Shown in pieces: positions 1 to 8,081 of a DNA stretch of 32,860 nt. The first letter of the stretch is position 1. Each line of letters opens with the position of its first letter. The stretch covers positions 1 to 32,860 of the forward strand of contig JAPLNM010000060.1 of the NCBI GenBank assembly GCA_026692845.1. Reading direction: 5' to 3'. The notes beneath the pieces are model-generated. The model was not told the origin of the DNA and searched no databases. It was given only the letters and a program-made list of their open reading frames with translations. The position numbers and the translations under genes were made by a program. The DNA comes from Planctomycetota bacterium. Lineage in GTDB: Bacteria > Planctomycetota > Planctomycetia > Pirellulales > Pirellulaceae.

Positions 1-586
1 CGCGATAGACCAAGCAGCCTTTGATTTGAGGCGTAGAGTCGCTTTTCCTCTCAGCGAAGAGTCTTAAAGAAAAATCGTGCGTTGCATCGTGTGCTTCTCG
101 GGAGGGGGAACACGGAGCGATTTGGCCATCGGCGTTCGCTTTTCGCGATTCCAGTTCCCAAGCGTCGCAAACAAAAAGTATCCTGCATTCCGGGATCGTC
201 GGCGTCCCAATGTCTCTCGGGAAATCATGTACACAAAACAGCTTCGAAAAATACTCACCATCAAAACGATACGATGGATCGTTGGAAAGGTGCCGAGCCA
301 AGTCGCCAAGTGTCTGCGGCGCGTCGACTCGGATCCAATCTTCTAGTAGGCCGCCTGTGTATCGGTGTAAAACCAATGCAAACGCCGAAAGCAACACGCT
401 GGAAACATCGACACCCTCGAGTCGCGGTGTTTTATCGAGGTGTTCGACGATCCGGTCTGGTACCGAGAACGCAAATCGGTCTAGCGTTGAGTCGCATGAA
501 AAGGCAAGGCCTCCAAGTGCTCCATCTTGCCCAGAACGGGCCAGCGGTTCCAGGGTCGGAAAGCTGTTAAAGTTTTCTTTGTCCAT
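1..586 (-). CDS. Partial condensation-domain-like protein (NRPS C-domain superfamily), 5' end of gene
   Basis: An open frame of 195 codons runs from an ATG at 586 to the left window edge without a stop; an in-frame TAA at 596-598 lies just upstream of the ATG. The product resembles the second half of a non-ribosomal-peptide-synthetase condensation domain. Residues 64-79 (VLLSAFALVLHRYTGG) match the conserved 'LLAAFALLLHRYTGQ' segment, and residues 170-195 (HDFSLRLFAERK, then IKGCLVYR) match the 'kfDLtl...l.g.leY' strands that follow it in that fold. The first half of the domain, with the catalytic HHxxxDG motif, is absent, because the frame starts just before the matching part. It may be a degenerate or standalone family member, or a 5'-truncated gene. 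The substrate cannot be told. Family placement is by motif memory only. Confidence 0.6.
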   Translation of the reverse strand, partial: MDKENFNSFPTLEPLARSGQDGALGGLAFSCDSTLDRFAFSVPDRIVEHLDKTPRLEGVDVSSVLLSAFALVLHRYTGGLLEDWIRVDAPQTLGDLARHLSNDPSYRFDGEYFSKLFCVHDFPRDIGTPTIPECRILFVCDAWELESRKANADGQIAPCSPSREAHDATHDFSLRLFAERKSDSTPQIKGCLVYR

Positions 587-680
587 CGCGTGTCTTTATC
601 TAGCAAAGGTCCGACTCCATTCAGATCGTCGCTGCATGGCTCATTTGGTGGTGGGAATTTGCTATGAAGTTTAGCGGGAT

Positions 681-708
681 AGAGTACTCAAGACGATCCT
701 AAAGTCAA
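681..708 (-). promoter_or_regulatory. Possible sigma70-type promoter for the condensation-like gene
   Basis: Read on the minus strand there is TTGACT (708-703), a 16-nt spacer and TACTCT (686-681). It lies about 95 nt upstream of the ATG at 586 and points toward it. The -35 box is good and the -10 box is weak. Confidence 0.35.
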
Positions 709-749
709 GCAAAAGCTTGATGCGATGGATTGGTGGATGAAACGGGATC

Positions 750-940
750 CCCGTCAGCAAGTAGGATCGCCAAGAGGGTTTCTCGCCAAGGCGCAAAGCT
801 CGCCAAGGATCGGAACAGGAGTCAATGAAATACTAGCTTCGATTTCCTTGCTTTGCTCTCCCCTTTGCGTCTTTTGCGCCTTTGCGAGAGACTCTGAATT
901 GCGTCCTTTGCGAGAGACTCAAGATTCCCGTCAGCAAGTA
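750..940. repeat. Repeat island after adk: flanking 14-bp direct repeats around a palindromic 'CGCAAAGG' element
   Basis: This is the core of the 393-bp stretch without a gene (587-979). A 14-bp sequence, CCCGTCAGCAAGTA, occurs at 750-763 and again at 927-940. Between the copies, TCTCGCCAAGGCGCAAAG (781-798) faces an inverted partner at 871-889, and a 16-bp sequence, CCTTTGCGAGAGACTC, is repeated at 879-894 and 905-920. The arms carry the motif CGCAAAGGCGCAAAG, which I recall as a common dispersed intergenic repeat in several phyla. No open frame here looks like a protein. Confidence 0.6.
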
Positions 941-979
941 ACTCCCGCGGGGGATGCGAAGATCTCGAACAGAATTGGC

Positions 980-1549
980 CTATGTCGCCACGGTCAGCGA
1001 TTTACGGATCGCTTCGAAGACTTCTATCTCGGACTCGGTCCCGTCGATCGATCGGAGTTTGCCCTGCGCCCCGTAATACTGAACCAAAGGCTTCGTCTGC
1101 TCGTGGAAGACCCGCAAACGTTCACGGATCGTCGAATCGTTGTCGTCGGCCCTTCCGTCGATCTTCGCTCGCTTGAGCAAACGCGTGATGAGCACCTCGT
1201 CGGGAACCCGTAGTTCCAAGACCACATCCAACGGCCTATTGAGCTCCGTCAGCAGATCGTCGAGCATCTGCGCTTGGACCATCGTCCTTGGGAACCCGTC
1301 GAATAAAGCTCCCTTGGCACAATCCGGACTCTTGATCTTCTGCGAGACGATCCGCATGACCAAATGGTCCGGCGCCAATTTGCCTGCATTGATGTACGAG
1401 GCGACATACCTGGACAACGCGGTGTCTTGCTCCATCACGGCACGAAGCATCTCGCCAGTTGAGAGATGCGGGATGTCGAACAATTCGACCAGACGTCGGC
1501 ACTGGGTCCCTTTACCTGCGCCGGGAGGACCGATGAAAACGATTAGCAT
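980..1549 (-). CDS. adk: Adenylate kinase, short type
   Basis: Adenylate kinase interconverts ATP + AMP and 2 ADP in the cytoplasm. The 189-residue product has the P-loop GPPGAGKGTQ at residues 7-16, the AMP-binding segment around STGEMLR (30-36), FDGFPRT near residue 85, and GRADDN in the lid region. It lacks the long zinc-binding LID insert of the 214-residue form, so it is the short variant. It lies 56 nt downstream of secY, the classic order at the end of the spc operon. Unusually, no infA, rpmJ, rpsM or rpoA follows; the cluster ends here. Confidence 0.96.
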   Translation of the reverse strand: MLIVFIGPPGAGKGTQCRRLVELFDIPHLSTGEMLRAVMEQDTALSRYVASYINAGKLAPDHLVMRIVSQKIKSPDCAKGALFDGFPRTMVQAQMLDDLLTELNRPLDVVLELRVPDEVLITRLLKRAKIDGRADDNDSTIRERLRVFHEQTKPLVQYYGAQGKLRSIDGTESEIEVFEAIRKSLTVAT

Positions 1550-1605
1550 CGATGTCGGCCCCCCTTTGGTCTAGTTTCCCTATGATCAGCCCTAGGAGTG
1601 CTGGA

Positions 1606-2976
1606 TTACGATTCCAACAACCCCTTGTAGTTCCGCATCAAAAGATGGCTATCGATCTTTTGGATCAAATCGAACGCGACGCTCACGGCGATCAACAATC
1701 CCGTACCGCCGTAGAACGAGGCAACCGTAAACGACACACCGAATTGCGAGGTGATGATCGTCGGGACAATCGCGATGATTGCAAGAAAGGCAGCCCCTAC
1801 GTACGTGATTCGCAACATAACCTTCTCAAGGTAATCCTCGGTTCGCTTGCCAGGCCGGTAGCCTGGGATGAACGCCCCGGAGTCTTTGAGATTTTGGGAC
1901 ATTTCCTTCGGATTGAACATGATCGACGTCCAAAAGAAACAGAAGAAGAAAATCAGCAACACGTACAGAACGTTGTAGGTAAAGGACGAGCCTGAGTTGA
2001 ACATCGATGAAGCTTGCTGTGCCCAACTAGCAAGCGTCTGCCAAATCCCCTCGCCCGAGGCAAAAGAGGTCGCCAAAAGACCGAATACCATCCCAGGAAT
2101 CATCAGAAAACTGCTGGCGAAGATAATCGGCATAACACCCGACTGATTGATCTTCAGCGGAAGGTACTGCTTGGTACCGCCTGACATGCGACGACCTCGA
2201 ACGTGCTTGGCACTTTGCATCTCAATGCGTCGCTGGGCCATGGTGATAAACACAACGCCAAAGACGACCGCGATGAACAACGCCGCCAAGACCACCAAAA
2301 CGTCAGGTCCAATGGTTGTTCCAGAGTTGCCCGTAAGCGAACTCGAAACGTTTTGACGCAAATCCCACAATGCTCTCGGCATCTGGGCCAAAATACCTGC
2401 CATGATGAGCAAGGAGATGCCGTTACCGATGCCGTATTCGTCAATTTGCTCACCGAGCCACATCAGGAACATCGATCCGGCGGTCATGATCGCCACGGAG
2501 GTGATCTGCCAACCAAGGGATAGACTGCTAGAGTTCAAGCCAAAAAACTGTGAAGAGGCAGGTGAGTCTTGAGGACCGACCGTGAAACTCAAATAAACCC
2601 AGCTTTGCAAAATGCAGATCACCACCGTCAGGTAACGGGTGTACTCGTTGATCTTCTTGCGACCGGCTCCACCCTCTTTTCGTAGATCTTCAATCGGCTT
2701 CCAAACCGTACCGAGCAATTGGAAGATGATCGATGCTGAAATGTAAGGAGCAAGCCCGAGGCCGAAAATCGTCAGACTTCGCAGGTCGGTTGCAGAAAAA
2801 ACTGCGACCTTCTCCATGAAGCTCTTGAGTTCGCTGGTGCTGCCGGCCAAATCCGACTTAAGCACAGGCAGGCGAACGTGGTATCCAATTCGATACACGG
2901 CCAATAGAAACAGGGTCAAAAGGATCTTTTGACGCAGTTCGGGGATGGAAAACACGACCCGCAGCTTCTCAAACAT
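1606..2976 (-). CDS. secY: Protein translocase subunit SecY
   Basis: SecY is the channel-forming subunit of the Sec translocon in the inner membrane. The 456-residue product shows the expected ten-helix pattern. It carries the signature GLGLAPYISASIIFQLL in TM2 (about 72-88), the cytoplasmic loop EGGAGRKKINEYTRYLT, YGIGNGISLLIMAGI, and the SecA-interacting loop around PGYRPGKRTEDYLEKVM. The C-terminus ends in LMRNYKGLLES, like the usual LMRRYEG tail. An AGGA-type ribosome site precedes the ATG. A terminator-like hairpin separates it from rplO, so secY-adk may be transcribed partly on their own. Confidence 0.98.
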   Translation of the reverse strand: MFEKLRVVFSIPELRQKILLTLFLLAVYRIGYHVRLPVLKSDLAGSTSELKSFMEKVAVFSATDLRSLTIFGLGLAPYISASIIFQLLGTVWKPIEDLRKEGGAGRKKINEYTRYLTVVICILQSWVYLSFTVGPQDSPASSQFFGLNSSSLSLGWQITSVAIMTAGSMFLMWLGEQIDEYGIGNGISLLIMAGILAQMPRALWDLRQNVSSSLTGNSGTTIGPDVLVVLAALFIAVVFGVVFITMAQRRIEMQSAKHVRGRRMSGGTKQYLPLKINQSGVMPIIFASSFLMIPGMVFGLLATSFASGEGIWQTLASWAQQASSMFNSGSSFTYNVLYVLLIFFFCFFWTSIMFNPKEMSQNLKDSGAFIPGYRPGKRTEDYLEKVMLRITYVGAAFLAIIAIVPTIITSQFGVSFTVASFYGGTGLLIAVSVAFDLIQKIDSHLLMRNYKGLLES

Positions 2977-3035
2977 GTTTTCAATGTTCCTGGATCGAGA
3001 ACGATGAACCGGATATGAACCGCCAAACTATACCA

Positions 3036-3071
3036 AAAACAAAGGCTGACGGCACCTAAGCGACGTCAGCC
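3036..3071 (-). terminator. Rho-independent terminator or attenuator between rplO and secY
   Basis: On the minus strand GGCTGACG (3071-3064) pairs with CGTCAGCC (3051-3044) across a 12-nt loop and is followed at once by TTTGTTTTT. It lies 42 nt after the rplO stop. Such a hairpin inside the spc operon would reduce read-through into secY-adk. Confidence 0.72.
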
Positions 3072-3113
3072 GATGGACTTATTCGGGTAGGACATTTTGC
3101 CCAGGACAGACGA

Positions 3114-3608
3114 CTAGCTCTTAGCCTTGGCGTCTGCTACCCGTTGCTTAGGTGTTCTCTTCGCAGCGATGAGCTTGACCGTACCGCCGACAGCTTCGAC
3201 CTTCGCCTTGGCTGACTGACTGATTCGGGTAACGACCAAATTCAATTTTTTGGTCACTTCGCCATCGCCGAGAATCTTCAACTCGTCGAATCGTACTTTG
3301 ACCAAACCACGGTGTCGGACATCGGCCGGGGTAATCTCAGAACCTTCTTCAAAGGCTGCATTGATCGCACCGATGTTGATTCCAACTACTTCCGTTGCGA
3401 AACGGTTGTTAAACCCCCGCTTAGGAGTTCGCATGTAGATCGGCGTATCGCTACCGCTGAACATCGGATGTCGGCTGTAGCCGCTTCGCGATTTGTGTCC
3501 GTCGCGTCCACGTCCGGAGGTCTTACCGGTCTTACTACCGACCCCACGTCCGATTCGTTTTCGGGCTCGATTGGTTTCGACGCCTTCGTTGACTTCTTCT
3601 AAATTCAT
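3114..3608 (-). CDS. rplO: 50S ribosomal protein L15 (uL15)
   Basis: L15 is a late-assembly protein of the large subunit. The start is the ATG at 3608, which gives 164 residues beginning [10 protein letters not shown] longer reading of this frame adds about 142 N-terminal residues antisense to nothing known but overlapping rpsE, and is rejected. The typical basic Gly-rich N-terminus ([18 protein letters not shown]) and [12 protein letters not shown] are present. The start overlaps the rpsE stop by 4 nt (ATGA), so the two are probably translationally coupled. Confidence 0.97.
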   Translation of the reverse strand: MNLEEVNEGVETNRARKRIGRGVGSKTGKTSGRGRDGHKSRSGYSRHPMFSGSDTPIYMRTPKRGFNNRFATEVVGINIGAINAAFEEGSEITPADVRHRGLVKVRFDELKILGDGEVTKKLNLVVTRISQSAKAKVEAVGGTVKLIAAKRTPKQRVADAKAKS

Positions 3609-4093
3609 GACAGGTTCACTCCTCTGAGGCGTTCGACGTCTTCGCGTGTACGCAGTTTGGATAGGGCGTCGAAGGTCGCTTTGATCAACACCGTTGGGTT
3701 GTTGGACCGGAAGCTTTTGGTCAGGATGTCTTGGATTCCCAAGGCTTCGCAGACCGAGCGAACGGCTTGACCTGCAATGATCCCGGTGCCGGGACTCGCA
3801 GGCATGAGCAACACGTGCGCTGCTCCGTAATGACCACTGACTTCGTGGGGAATCGTTCCGTTGATAATCGGGACTTGGAGCATCGCACGCCCGGCGGCTT
3901 TTTGTGCCTTGGCAACGCTGGGGGGCACTTCGTTGGCTTTTCCGTAACCGTAACCAACCTTGCCTCGACCATCTCCGACGACAACCAGGGCTGCGAAACT
4001 GAAGCGACGGCCACCTTTGACCACCGCCGCACATCGCTTGATCTTCAAGACGCGGTCGATCTGGGAATCGCCTTGCATGGACTCGTTTGACAT
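3605..4093 (-). CDS. rpsE: 30S ribosomal protein S5 (uS5)
   Basis: S5 is a small-subunit protein that contributes to decoding accuracy and to the mRNA entry site. The 162-residue product has the S5 double-stranded RNA-binding domain near the N-terminus ([17 protein letters not shown], then [18 protein letters not shown]). The C-terminal domain contains [19 protein letters not shown] and the family ending [18 protein letters not shown]. Its stop overlaps the rplO start, and it lies 36 nt after rplR. Confidence 0.98.
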   Translation of the reverse strand: MSNESMQGDSQIDRVLKIKRCAAVVKGGRRFSFAALVVVGDGRGKVGYGYGKANEVPPSVAKAQKAAGRAMLQVPIINGTIPHEVSGHYGAAHVLLMPASPGTGIIAGQAVRSVCEALGIQDILTKSFRSNNPTVLIKATFDALSKLRTREDVERLRGVNLS

Positions 4094-4129
4094 AAATTAC
4101 TCGCTAACTCTTTGTTTGTTTCCCTGGAA

Positions 4130-4498
4130 TTAGAATTCCAATCCCGCTTCTCGTGCCGCGTCGGCAAATGCCGCCACTCTGCCATGGTATTTGTAAGAGC
4201 CACGGTCAAACGAAACCGTTTTGATCCCGATGGCCGAGGCGCGTTCGGCAAGAATCTTGCCGAGCTTGGCAGCCGCATCGCGATTGCCACCATAGCCAAC
4301 CTGAGCACGCAAGGATTTCTCGGCCGATGAAACCGAGCACAATGTCTTGCCTGTCACGTCGTCGATCACTTGGCAACCGAAATTCTGCAAGGATCGGTAC
4401 ACGCACAACCTCGGTCGGCCCGGTGTGCCTCGTACCTTCTTGCGAACTCGATAGGCTCTTCGTTCCCTTTGTCCGTCGACTACTTTACGAATGTCCAC
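4130..4498 (-). CDS. rplR: 50S ribosomal protein L18 (uL18)
   Basis: L18 binds 5S rRNA and helps place it in the central protuberance with L5. The 122-residue product has the basic N-terminus RERRAYRVRKKVRGTPGRPR and the family C-terminal signature FDRGSYKYHGRVAAFADAAR ending in EAGLEF. The length is normal. It lies between rplF and rpsE in the canonical order. Confidence 0.98.
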   Translation of the reverse strand: MDIRKVVDGQRERRAYRVRKKVRGTPGRPRLCVYRSLQNFGCQVIDDVTGKTLCSVSSAEKSLRAQVGYGGNRDAAAKLGKILAERASAIGIKTVSFDRGSYKYHGRVAAFADAAREAGLEF

Positions 4499-4536
4499 TT
4501 TTCAACCTCGTATCAATTGGTTCGTTTGCTAGGCGA

Positions 4537-5079
4537 CTAGGTCGCACTCTTGCCTTGCTTGATCTTTACCACTTCGCCCACATAACGAACACCCTTGCCC
4601 TTGTAAGGCTCAGGCTTCCTCAGAGATCGGACATAAGCGGCGAATTGCCCAACGGATTGCTTGTCGCAACCCGACACGTTGATGTGCGTGTTGTCCGGGC
4701 ATACAACCGTCAAACCTTCAGGTATCGGAAGTTTCAACTCGTTGGCAAAGCCAACTCGAAGCGTCAGAACCTTCTCCTTGACCGAAGCTTGATAACCGAC
4801 GCCCTGGATCTCGAGTTTCTTCTCATAACCGGTCTTGACACCCAAGACCATGTTGTTGATCAGAGCACGTGTCAGTCCGTGCAGAGCCCTCGTCATCCCC
4901 TGATCGGACTCGCGGCTGACGTTGACGGTCTTGCCGTCTTCGGTCAACTCGACCTTTACCTCGTCTCTGTGTGTAAAAGAAAGCTTACCCTTTGGGCCAT
5001 CCACGTTGACCGTGTTGCCTTCAAGACTGACTTTCACACCGGCGGGAATCTCAACCGGTTTGCGACCAATACGGGACAT
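4537..5079 (-). CDS. rplF: 50S ribosomal protein L6 (uL6)
   Basis: L6 is a two-domain protein near the base of the L7/L12 stalk, close to the sarcin-ricin loop. The 180-residue product begins MSRIGRKPVEIPAGVKV, the usual L6 start. It contains GVGYQASV in the middle and the C-terminal signature RKPEPYKGKGVRYVGEVV. The length matches the family. It lies between rpsH and rplR as expected. Confidence 0.98.
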   Translation of the reverse strand: MSRIGRKPVEIPAGVKVSLEGNTVNVDGPKGKLSFTHRDEVKVELTEDGKTVNVSRESDQGMTRALHGLTRALINNMVLGVKTGYEKKLEIQGVGYQASVKEKVLTLRVGFANELKLPIPEGLTVVCPDNTHINVSGCDKQSVGQFAAYVRSLRKPEPYKGKGVRYVGEVVKIKQGKSAT

Positions 5080-5144
5080 CTATAATACTCCTGGAATGTT
5101 TGCTTGGATCACCAAGCAGTCTTCCGCTAATGGGATTTGAAAAA

Positions 5145-5540
5145 TTAACAAACTTCGGCCAGGACTTCCCCACCGAGTTTGTGCTGTCGAGCTTCGCGAT
5201 CGCTGTAAACACCCTTGGATGTGCTGACGATCGAAATTCCCAACCCGTTGAGCACCGGCTTTAAATCGGTGCACTTTGCATACACCCGTCGGCCAGGCTT
5301 GCTAACGCGTTTGACTGTCTGGATCACTTTCTCGCCGTTGGGTCCATACTTGAGTTCGATCCTAAGATTCTTACCCGGAGTTGCTTCGATCTCCGAGTAA
5401 TCCCAAATATAGCCTTCACGCTTCAATACGTCCGCTACGCTTTTTCGCAAATTCGACATCGGTACATCCACAAAGGTGCGCTCGATACGAATCGCGTTGC
5501 GGATTCTTGTCAGCATGTCTGAAATCGGATCATTGATCAT
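5145..5540 (-). CDS. rpsH: 30S ribosomal protein S8 (uS8)
   Basis: S8 binds the central domain of 16S rRNA; in Escherichia coli it also represses the spc operon, though no such control can be shown here. The 131-residue product begins MINDPISDMLTRIRNA, the family start. It ends with the signature GLGISIVSTSKGVYSDREAR followed by GGEVLAEVC. It is 17 nt downstream of rpsN. Confidence 0.98.
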   Translation of the reverse strand: MINDPISDMLTRIRNAIRIERTFVDVPMSNLRKSVADVLKREGYIWDYSEIEATPGKNLRIELKYGPNGEKVIQTVKRVSKPGRRVYAKCTDLKPVLNGLGISIVSTSKGVYSDREARQHKLGGEVLAEVC

Positions 5541-5557
5541 CTTGTTCTACCCCGCCC

Positions 5558-5743
5558 CTACCAGCTTGATTTACGTACACCAGGGATCAGACCTTTGTCA
5601 GCCAAATTGCGGAAGCAAATTCGGCATATGCCGAACTTGCGATACACGGCCCTGGGGCGCCCGCATAGTTTGCAACGATTCTCTCGCCGCGACGAAAACT
5701 TAGGCTCGCGATTCGCCTTTGCGATTTTGCTTTTGCTTGCCAC
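5558..5743 (-). CDS. rpsN: 30S ribosomal protein S14, zinc-binding short form (uS14)
   Basis: S14 sits in the 30S head. At 61 residues this is the short zinc-ribbon type: C24-x2-C27 and C40-x2-C43 frame the zinc site ([20 protein letters not shown] covers most of it). It ends [10 protein letters not shown], the typical C-terminus. Zinc-free paralogues used under zinc starvation are longer, so this should be the zinc-replete copy. Confidence 0.98.
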   Translation of the reverse strand: MASKSKIAKANREPKFSSRRENRCKLCGRPRAVYRKFGICRICFRNLADKGLIPGVRKSSW

Positions 5744-5797
5744 CGGTTCGCTCTTCCAATCAAAACAAAGTTATGAACTAAACAAAACCCAAATGTT

Positions 5798-6358
5798 CTA
5801 AGCAGTCTTTTTCTTGGGAGCTCGGAACGGCATTCCGAACATCTCAAGCAACCTTCGACCGTTGTCGTTCGATCGAGCTGTTGTTACGATCGTGATGTTC
5901 ATCCCCTGCGCTTTGGCATACTTGTCGTTGCTGAGCTCAGGGAAAACTAACCACTCGTTCAAACCCATCGAATAATTACCTTGGCCGTCAAAGGCTGTGC
6001 GACTGACCCCTCGGAAGTCACGTACCCGAGGAAGCACTATGCTGATGACGCGGTCAAGGAATTCATACATCCTATCGCCACGCAGCGTCACCTTGCACCC
6101 GATGGGAACTCCTTCGCGAAGTTTGAATCCGGCAATCGAATTGCGAGCCAGAGTCAAAACCGGCCTTTGACCAGTGATCTCCGCCATCGCATCGGCCGCC
6201 AACTCCAAAATCTTCTTGTCCTGCATCGCTTCGCCCACACCCATATTCACCGAGATCTTCTCGATCCTAGGGATGGCAAAGACATTCTTGATGCCCAGCT
6301 CCTCGCCTAGTTGCTTTTGGATGTTGTCGTTGTAGTGTTGTTGTAATCGAGGCGCCAT
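5798..6358 (-). CDS. rplE: 50S ribosomal protein L5 (uL5)
   Basis: L5 binds 5S rRNA and contacts the P-site tRNA and the 30S head. The 186-residue product has [16 protein letters not shown] in the first third and the family signature [20 protein letters not shown] with RVRDFRGV in the middle. [19 protein letters not shown] lies near the C-terminus. The length is slightly above the usual 179 residues because of a short basic tail (RAPKKKTA). Confidence 0.98.
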   Translation of the reverse strand: MAPRLQQHYNDNIQKQLGEELGIKNVFAIPRIEKISVNMGVGEAMQDKKILELAADAMAEITGQRPVLTLARNSIAGFKLREGVPIGCKVTLRGDRMYEFLDRVISIVLPRVRDFRGVSRTAFDGQGNYSMGLNEWLVFPELSNDKYAKAQGMNITIVTTARSNDNGRRLLEMFGMPFRAPKKKTA

Positions 6359-6403
6359 CGCGTCTGATCCTCTAAACCTTCTTCAAACCCATGAATCCGA
6401 AAA

Positions 6404-6751
6404 TTACTTCTTGACTTTTGTCTGCTTCGCAGGTGATACCACCCCGAGGCTAACACCCGATTTTTTGCAGTAACGCTCCTTCGATCCATCGCCAGCAATC
6501 CGGACTCCCAATCGAGTCGGCTTGCTTGTCTTCGGACACACTAGCATCACCTTGCAAGCTCGCAACGCTACTTCCTTGGAAAGTCGTCCCCCTTGAGGGT
6601 TACGCTGCGATTTCTTGACGTGCTTTAGCACCCGATTAATCCCCTCGACAACAAGCTTGTTGTTATCGCGATCAACCGATAGCACCGTACCACGCTGGCC
6701 CTTGTCCCGACCTGATATGACTTCGACGAGGTCTTGCACTTTGATCAACAT
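6404..6751 (-). CDS. rplX: 50S ribosomal protein L24 (uL24)
   Basis: L24 is an assembly-initiating protein at the tunnel exit side of the large subunit. The 115-residue product has the KOW motif near residues 10-30 (VISGRDKGQRGTVLSVDRDN), followed by VEGINRVLKHVKKSQ and NPQGG, typical of the family. It starts only 2 nt after the rplN stop, which suggests translational coupling. Confidence 0.97.
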   Translation of the reverse strand: MLIKVQDLVEVISGRDKGQRGTVLSVDRDNNKLVVEGINRVLKHVKKSQRNPQGGRLSKEVALRACKVMLVCPKTSKPTRLGVRIAGDGSKERYCKKSGVSLGVVSPAKQTKVKK

Positions 6752-6753
6752 GA

Positions 6754-7122
6754 TTAAACCACCTCACTTGCCAAAGAGACGATTTTCGTATAGCTCTTTT
6801 CGCGCAGTTCTCGTGCGACAGCACCAAAAATTCGCGTGCCGCGAGGGTTGTCGTCTTTGTCGACCAATACCACGGCGTTGCTATCGAAGCGTACGTAACT
6901 GCCATCACTACGTCGGGATGGCTGGGCCGTACGGACTATCACCGCACGTACCACTGCTTTCTTCTTGATCTCGCTACCAGGAATCACGCTCTTGACGGAG
7001 CAAATGATCACGTCGCCGATACCTGCGTAGCGTCTACGGGTACCACCAAGCACCTTGATGCACATCACTTCGCGTGCACCGGTGTTGTCGGCTACCTGGA
7101 GTCGGGTTTCTTGTTGAATCAT
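6754..7122 (-). CDS. rplN: 50S ribosomal protein L14 (uL14)
   Basis: L14 lies at the subunit interface and forms bridges to 16S rRNA. The 122-residue product begins [18 protein letters not shown], the canonical start. It contains [19 protein letters not shown] and ends with [20 protein letters not shown], the family C-terminus. The length is exactly usual. Confidence 0.98.
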   Translation of the reverse strand: MIQQETRLQVADNTGAREVMCIKVLGGTRRRYAGIGDVIICSVKSVIPGSEIKKKAVVRAVIVRTAQPSRRSDGSYVRFDSNAVVLVDKDDNPRGTRIFGAVARELREKSYTKIVSLASEVV

Positions 7123-7169
7123 GTTATGTGTCTCTCAAACCAATCTGTGTTCACCGAAGCAAATCGCAA

Positions 7170-7460
7170 CTACTGGCTCGCTTGAGCCTCCACGTGCGGT
7201 TCGGGCAATCCAGCTTCATCGTTCTTGCCTATAATCCGTACCAAGTTCCAACGCTTGAGCTTCGACAACGGTCGAGATTCCTCAATCTCAACTTTATCAC
7301 CGCTCTTGGACTCGTTGTTTTCGTCGTGCACATGACAAATCGTCTTGCGCCGCACAATCTTCGTGTACTTCGGATGCCGTACAGAACGCTCGATCTCGAC
7401 CCGTCGCGTCTTGTCCATCCGGTCGCTCTTGACGACCCCTACCAAAATTCTGCGTGCCAT
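7170..7460 (-). CDS. rpsQ: 30S ribosomal protein S17 (uS17)
   Basis: S17 is a primary 16S-binding protein with an OB fold. The 96-residue product has the family core GVVKSDRMDKTRRVEIER, then HPKYTKIVRRKTICHVHDEN and a GDKVEIEESRPLSK segment that matches the conserved 'GD.V.i.E.RPlSK.K' signature. The C-terminal tail after residue 80 is a short lineage-specific extension. A 148-nt gap separates it from rpmC. Confidence 0.97.
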   Translation of the reverse strand: MARRILVGVVKSDRMDKTRRVEIERSVRHPKYTKIVRRKTICHVHDENNESKSGDKVEIEESRPLSKLKRWNLVRIIGKNDEAGLPEPHVEAQASQ

Positions 7461-7608
7461 GTACCGCTTGCCCCTGTGTCAACCCTGTATCTTGTGTCTG
7501 ACTCGTAGCTCTTCGCTGCCTTATTCCTGACCCTCTTGCGCCCCTATGGTTTACCCCAGACTCTCGCCTGAGCTTTACCGTTACGGTGAAGGTCCATTAC
7601 CCAAAATC

Positions 7609-7809
7609 TCATCCACCAACGGACTTGGTCCGCTGGGTTTGAATCGTTTTGACTCTTGCAATCAAACGTCGATTTTTCTTATTCTGGGTCGGAATATCTA
7701 CCCGATCGGTCTGCGACTGTAGACGCAATCGAAACAAGGTTTCGGCTGCCTCAACAGCGGTGAGCTCCAACTGCTCGTCGCTCATCTCTCGTAGTTCGGT
7801 CGCTTTCAT
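7609..7809 (-). CDS. rpmC: 50S ribosomal protein L29 (uL29)
   Basis: L29 is a small two-helix protein at the polypeptide exit tunnel, where chaperones and the signal recognition particle dock. The 66-residue product begins MKATELREMSDEQL and has LFRLRLQSQTDRVD and NKKNRRLIARVKTI in the expected places. It is isolated within the cluster by 148 nt downstream and 272 nt upstream. Confidence 0.96.
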   Translation of the reverse strand: MKATELREMSDEQLELTAVEAAETLFRLRLQSQTDRVDIPTQNKKNRRLIARVKTIQTQRTKSVGG

Positions 7810-8081
7810 CTAGTCTGTATCCTGCTATGTATCTTGAACCGTATCCCGATGCATTTGATCCCGCTCAGCCGAACTTTTCAACGATTGTCCAAAGCCGATC
7901 CTTTCGAAACTGCTACGTTCAACCTTTTCGGTTCCAGACCGACGTATCCGCACGATCTGAAATCCTTACTATCGATCCCACCAAGCTTTACCTGACAGGA
8001 ATAGTCTTTATCCGTTATATCCGATCTTAGCCTCGTCAGCCGAGCCGTCCACCCGTCTATTAATCAATTACGACCTTTGGA

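Noticed and set aside
210-674. Plus-strand frame of 154 codons at the left end
   Set aside because: It is antisense to the condensation-like frame, which has recognisable motifs; this one is low-quality Ser/Arg-rich sequence.
3609-4034. N-terminal extension of the rplO frame
   Set aside because: L15 starts at the ATG at 3608; the extension lies in rpsE in another frame and has no similarity to L15.
4327-5085. Plus-strand frame of 252 codons across rplR-rplF
   Set aside because: It is antisense to two certain ribosomal protein genes.
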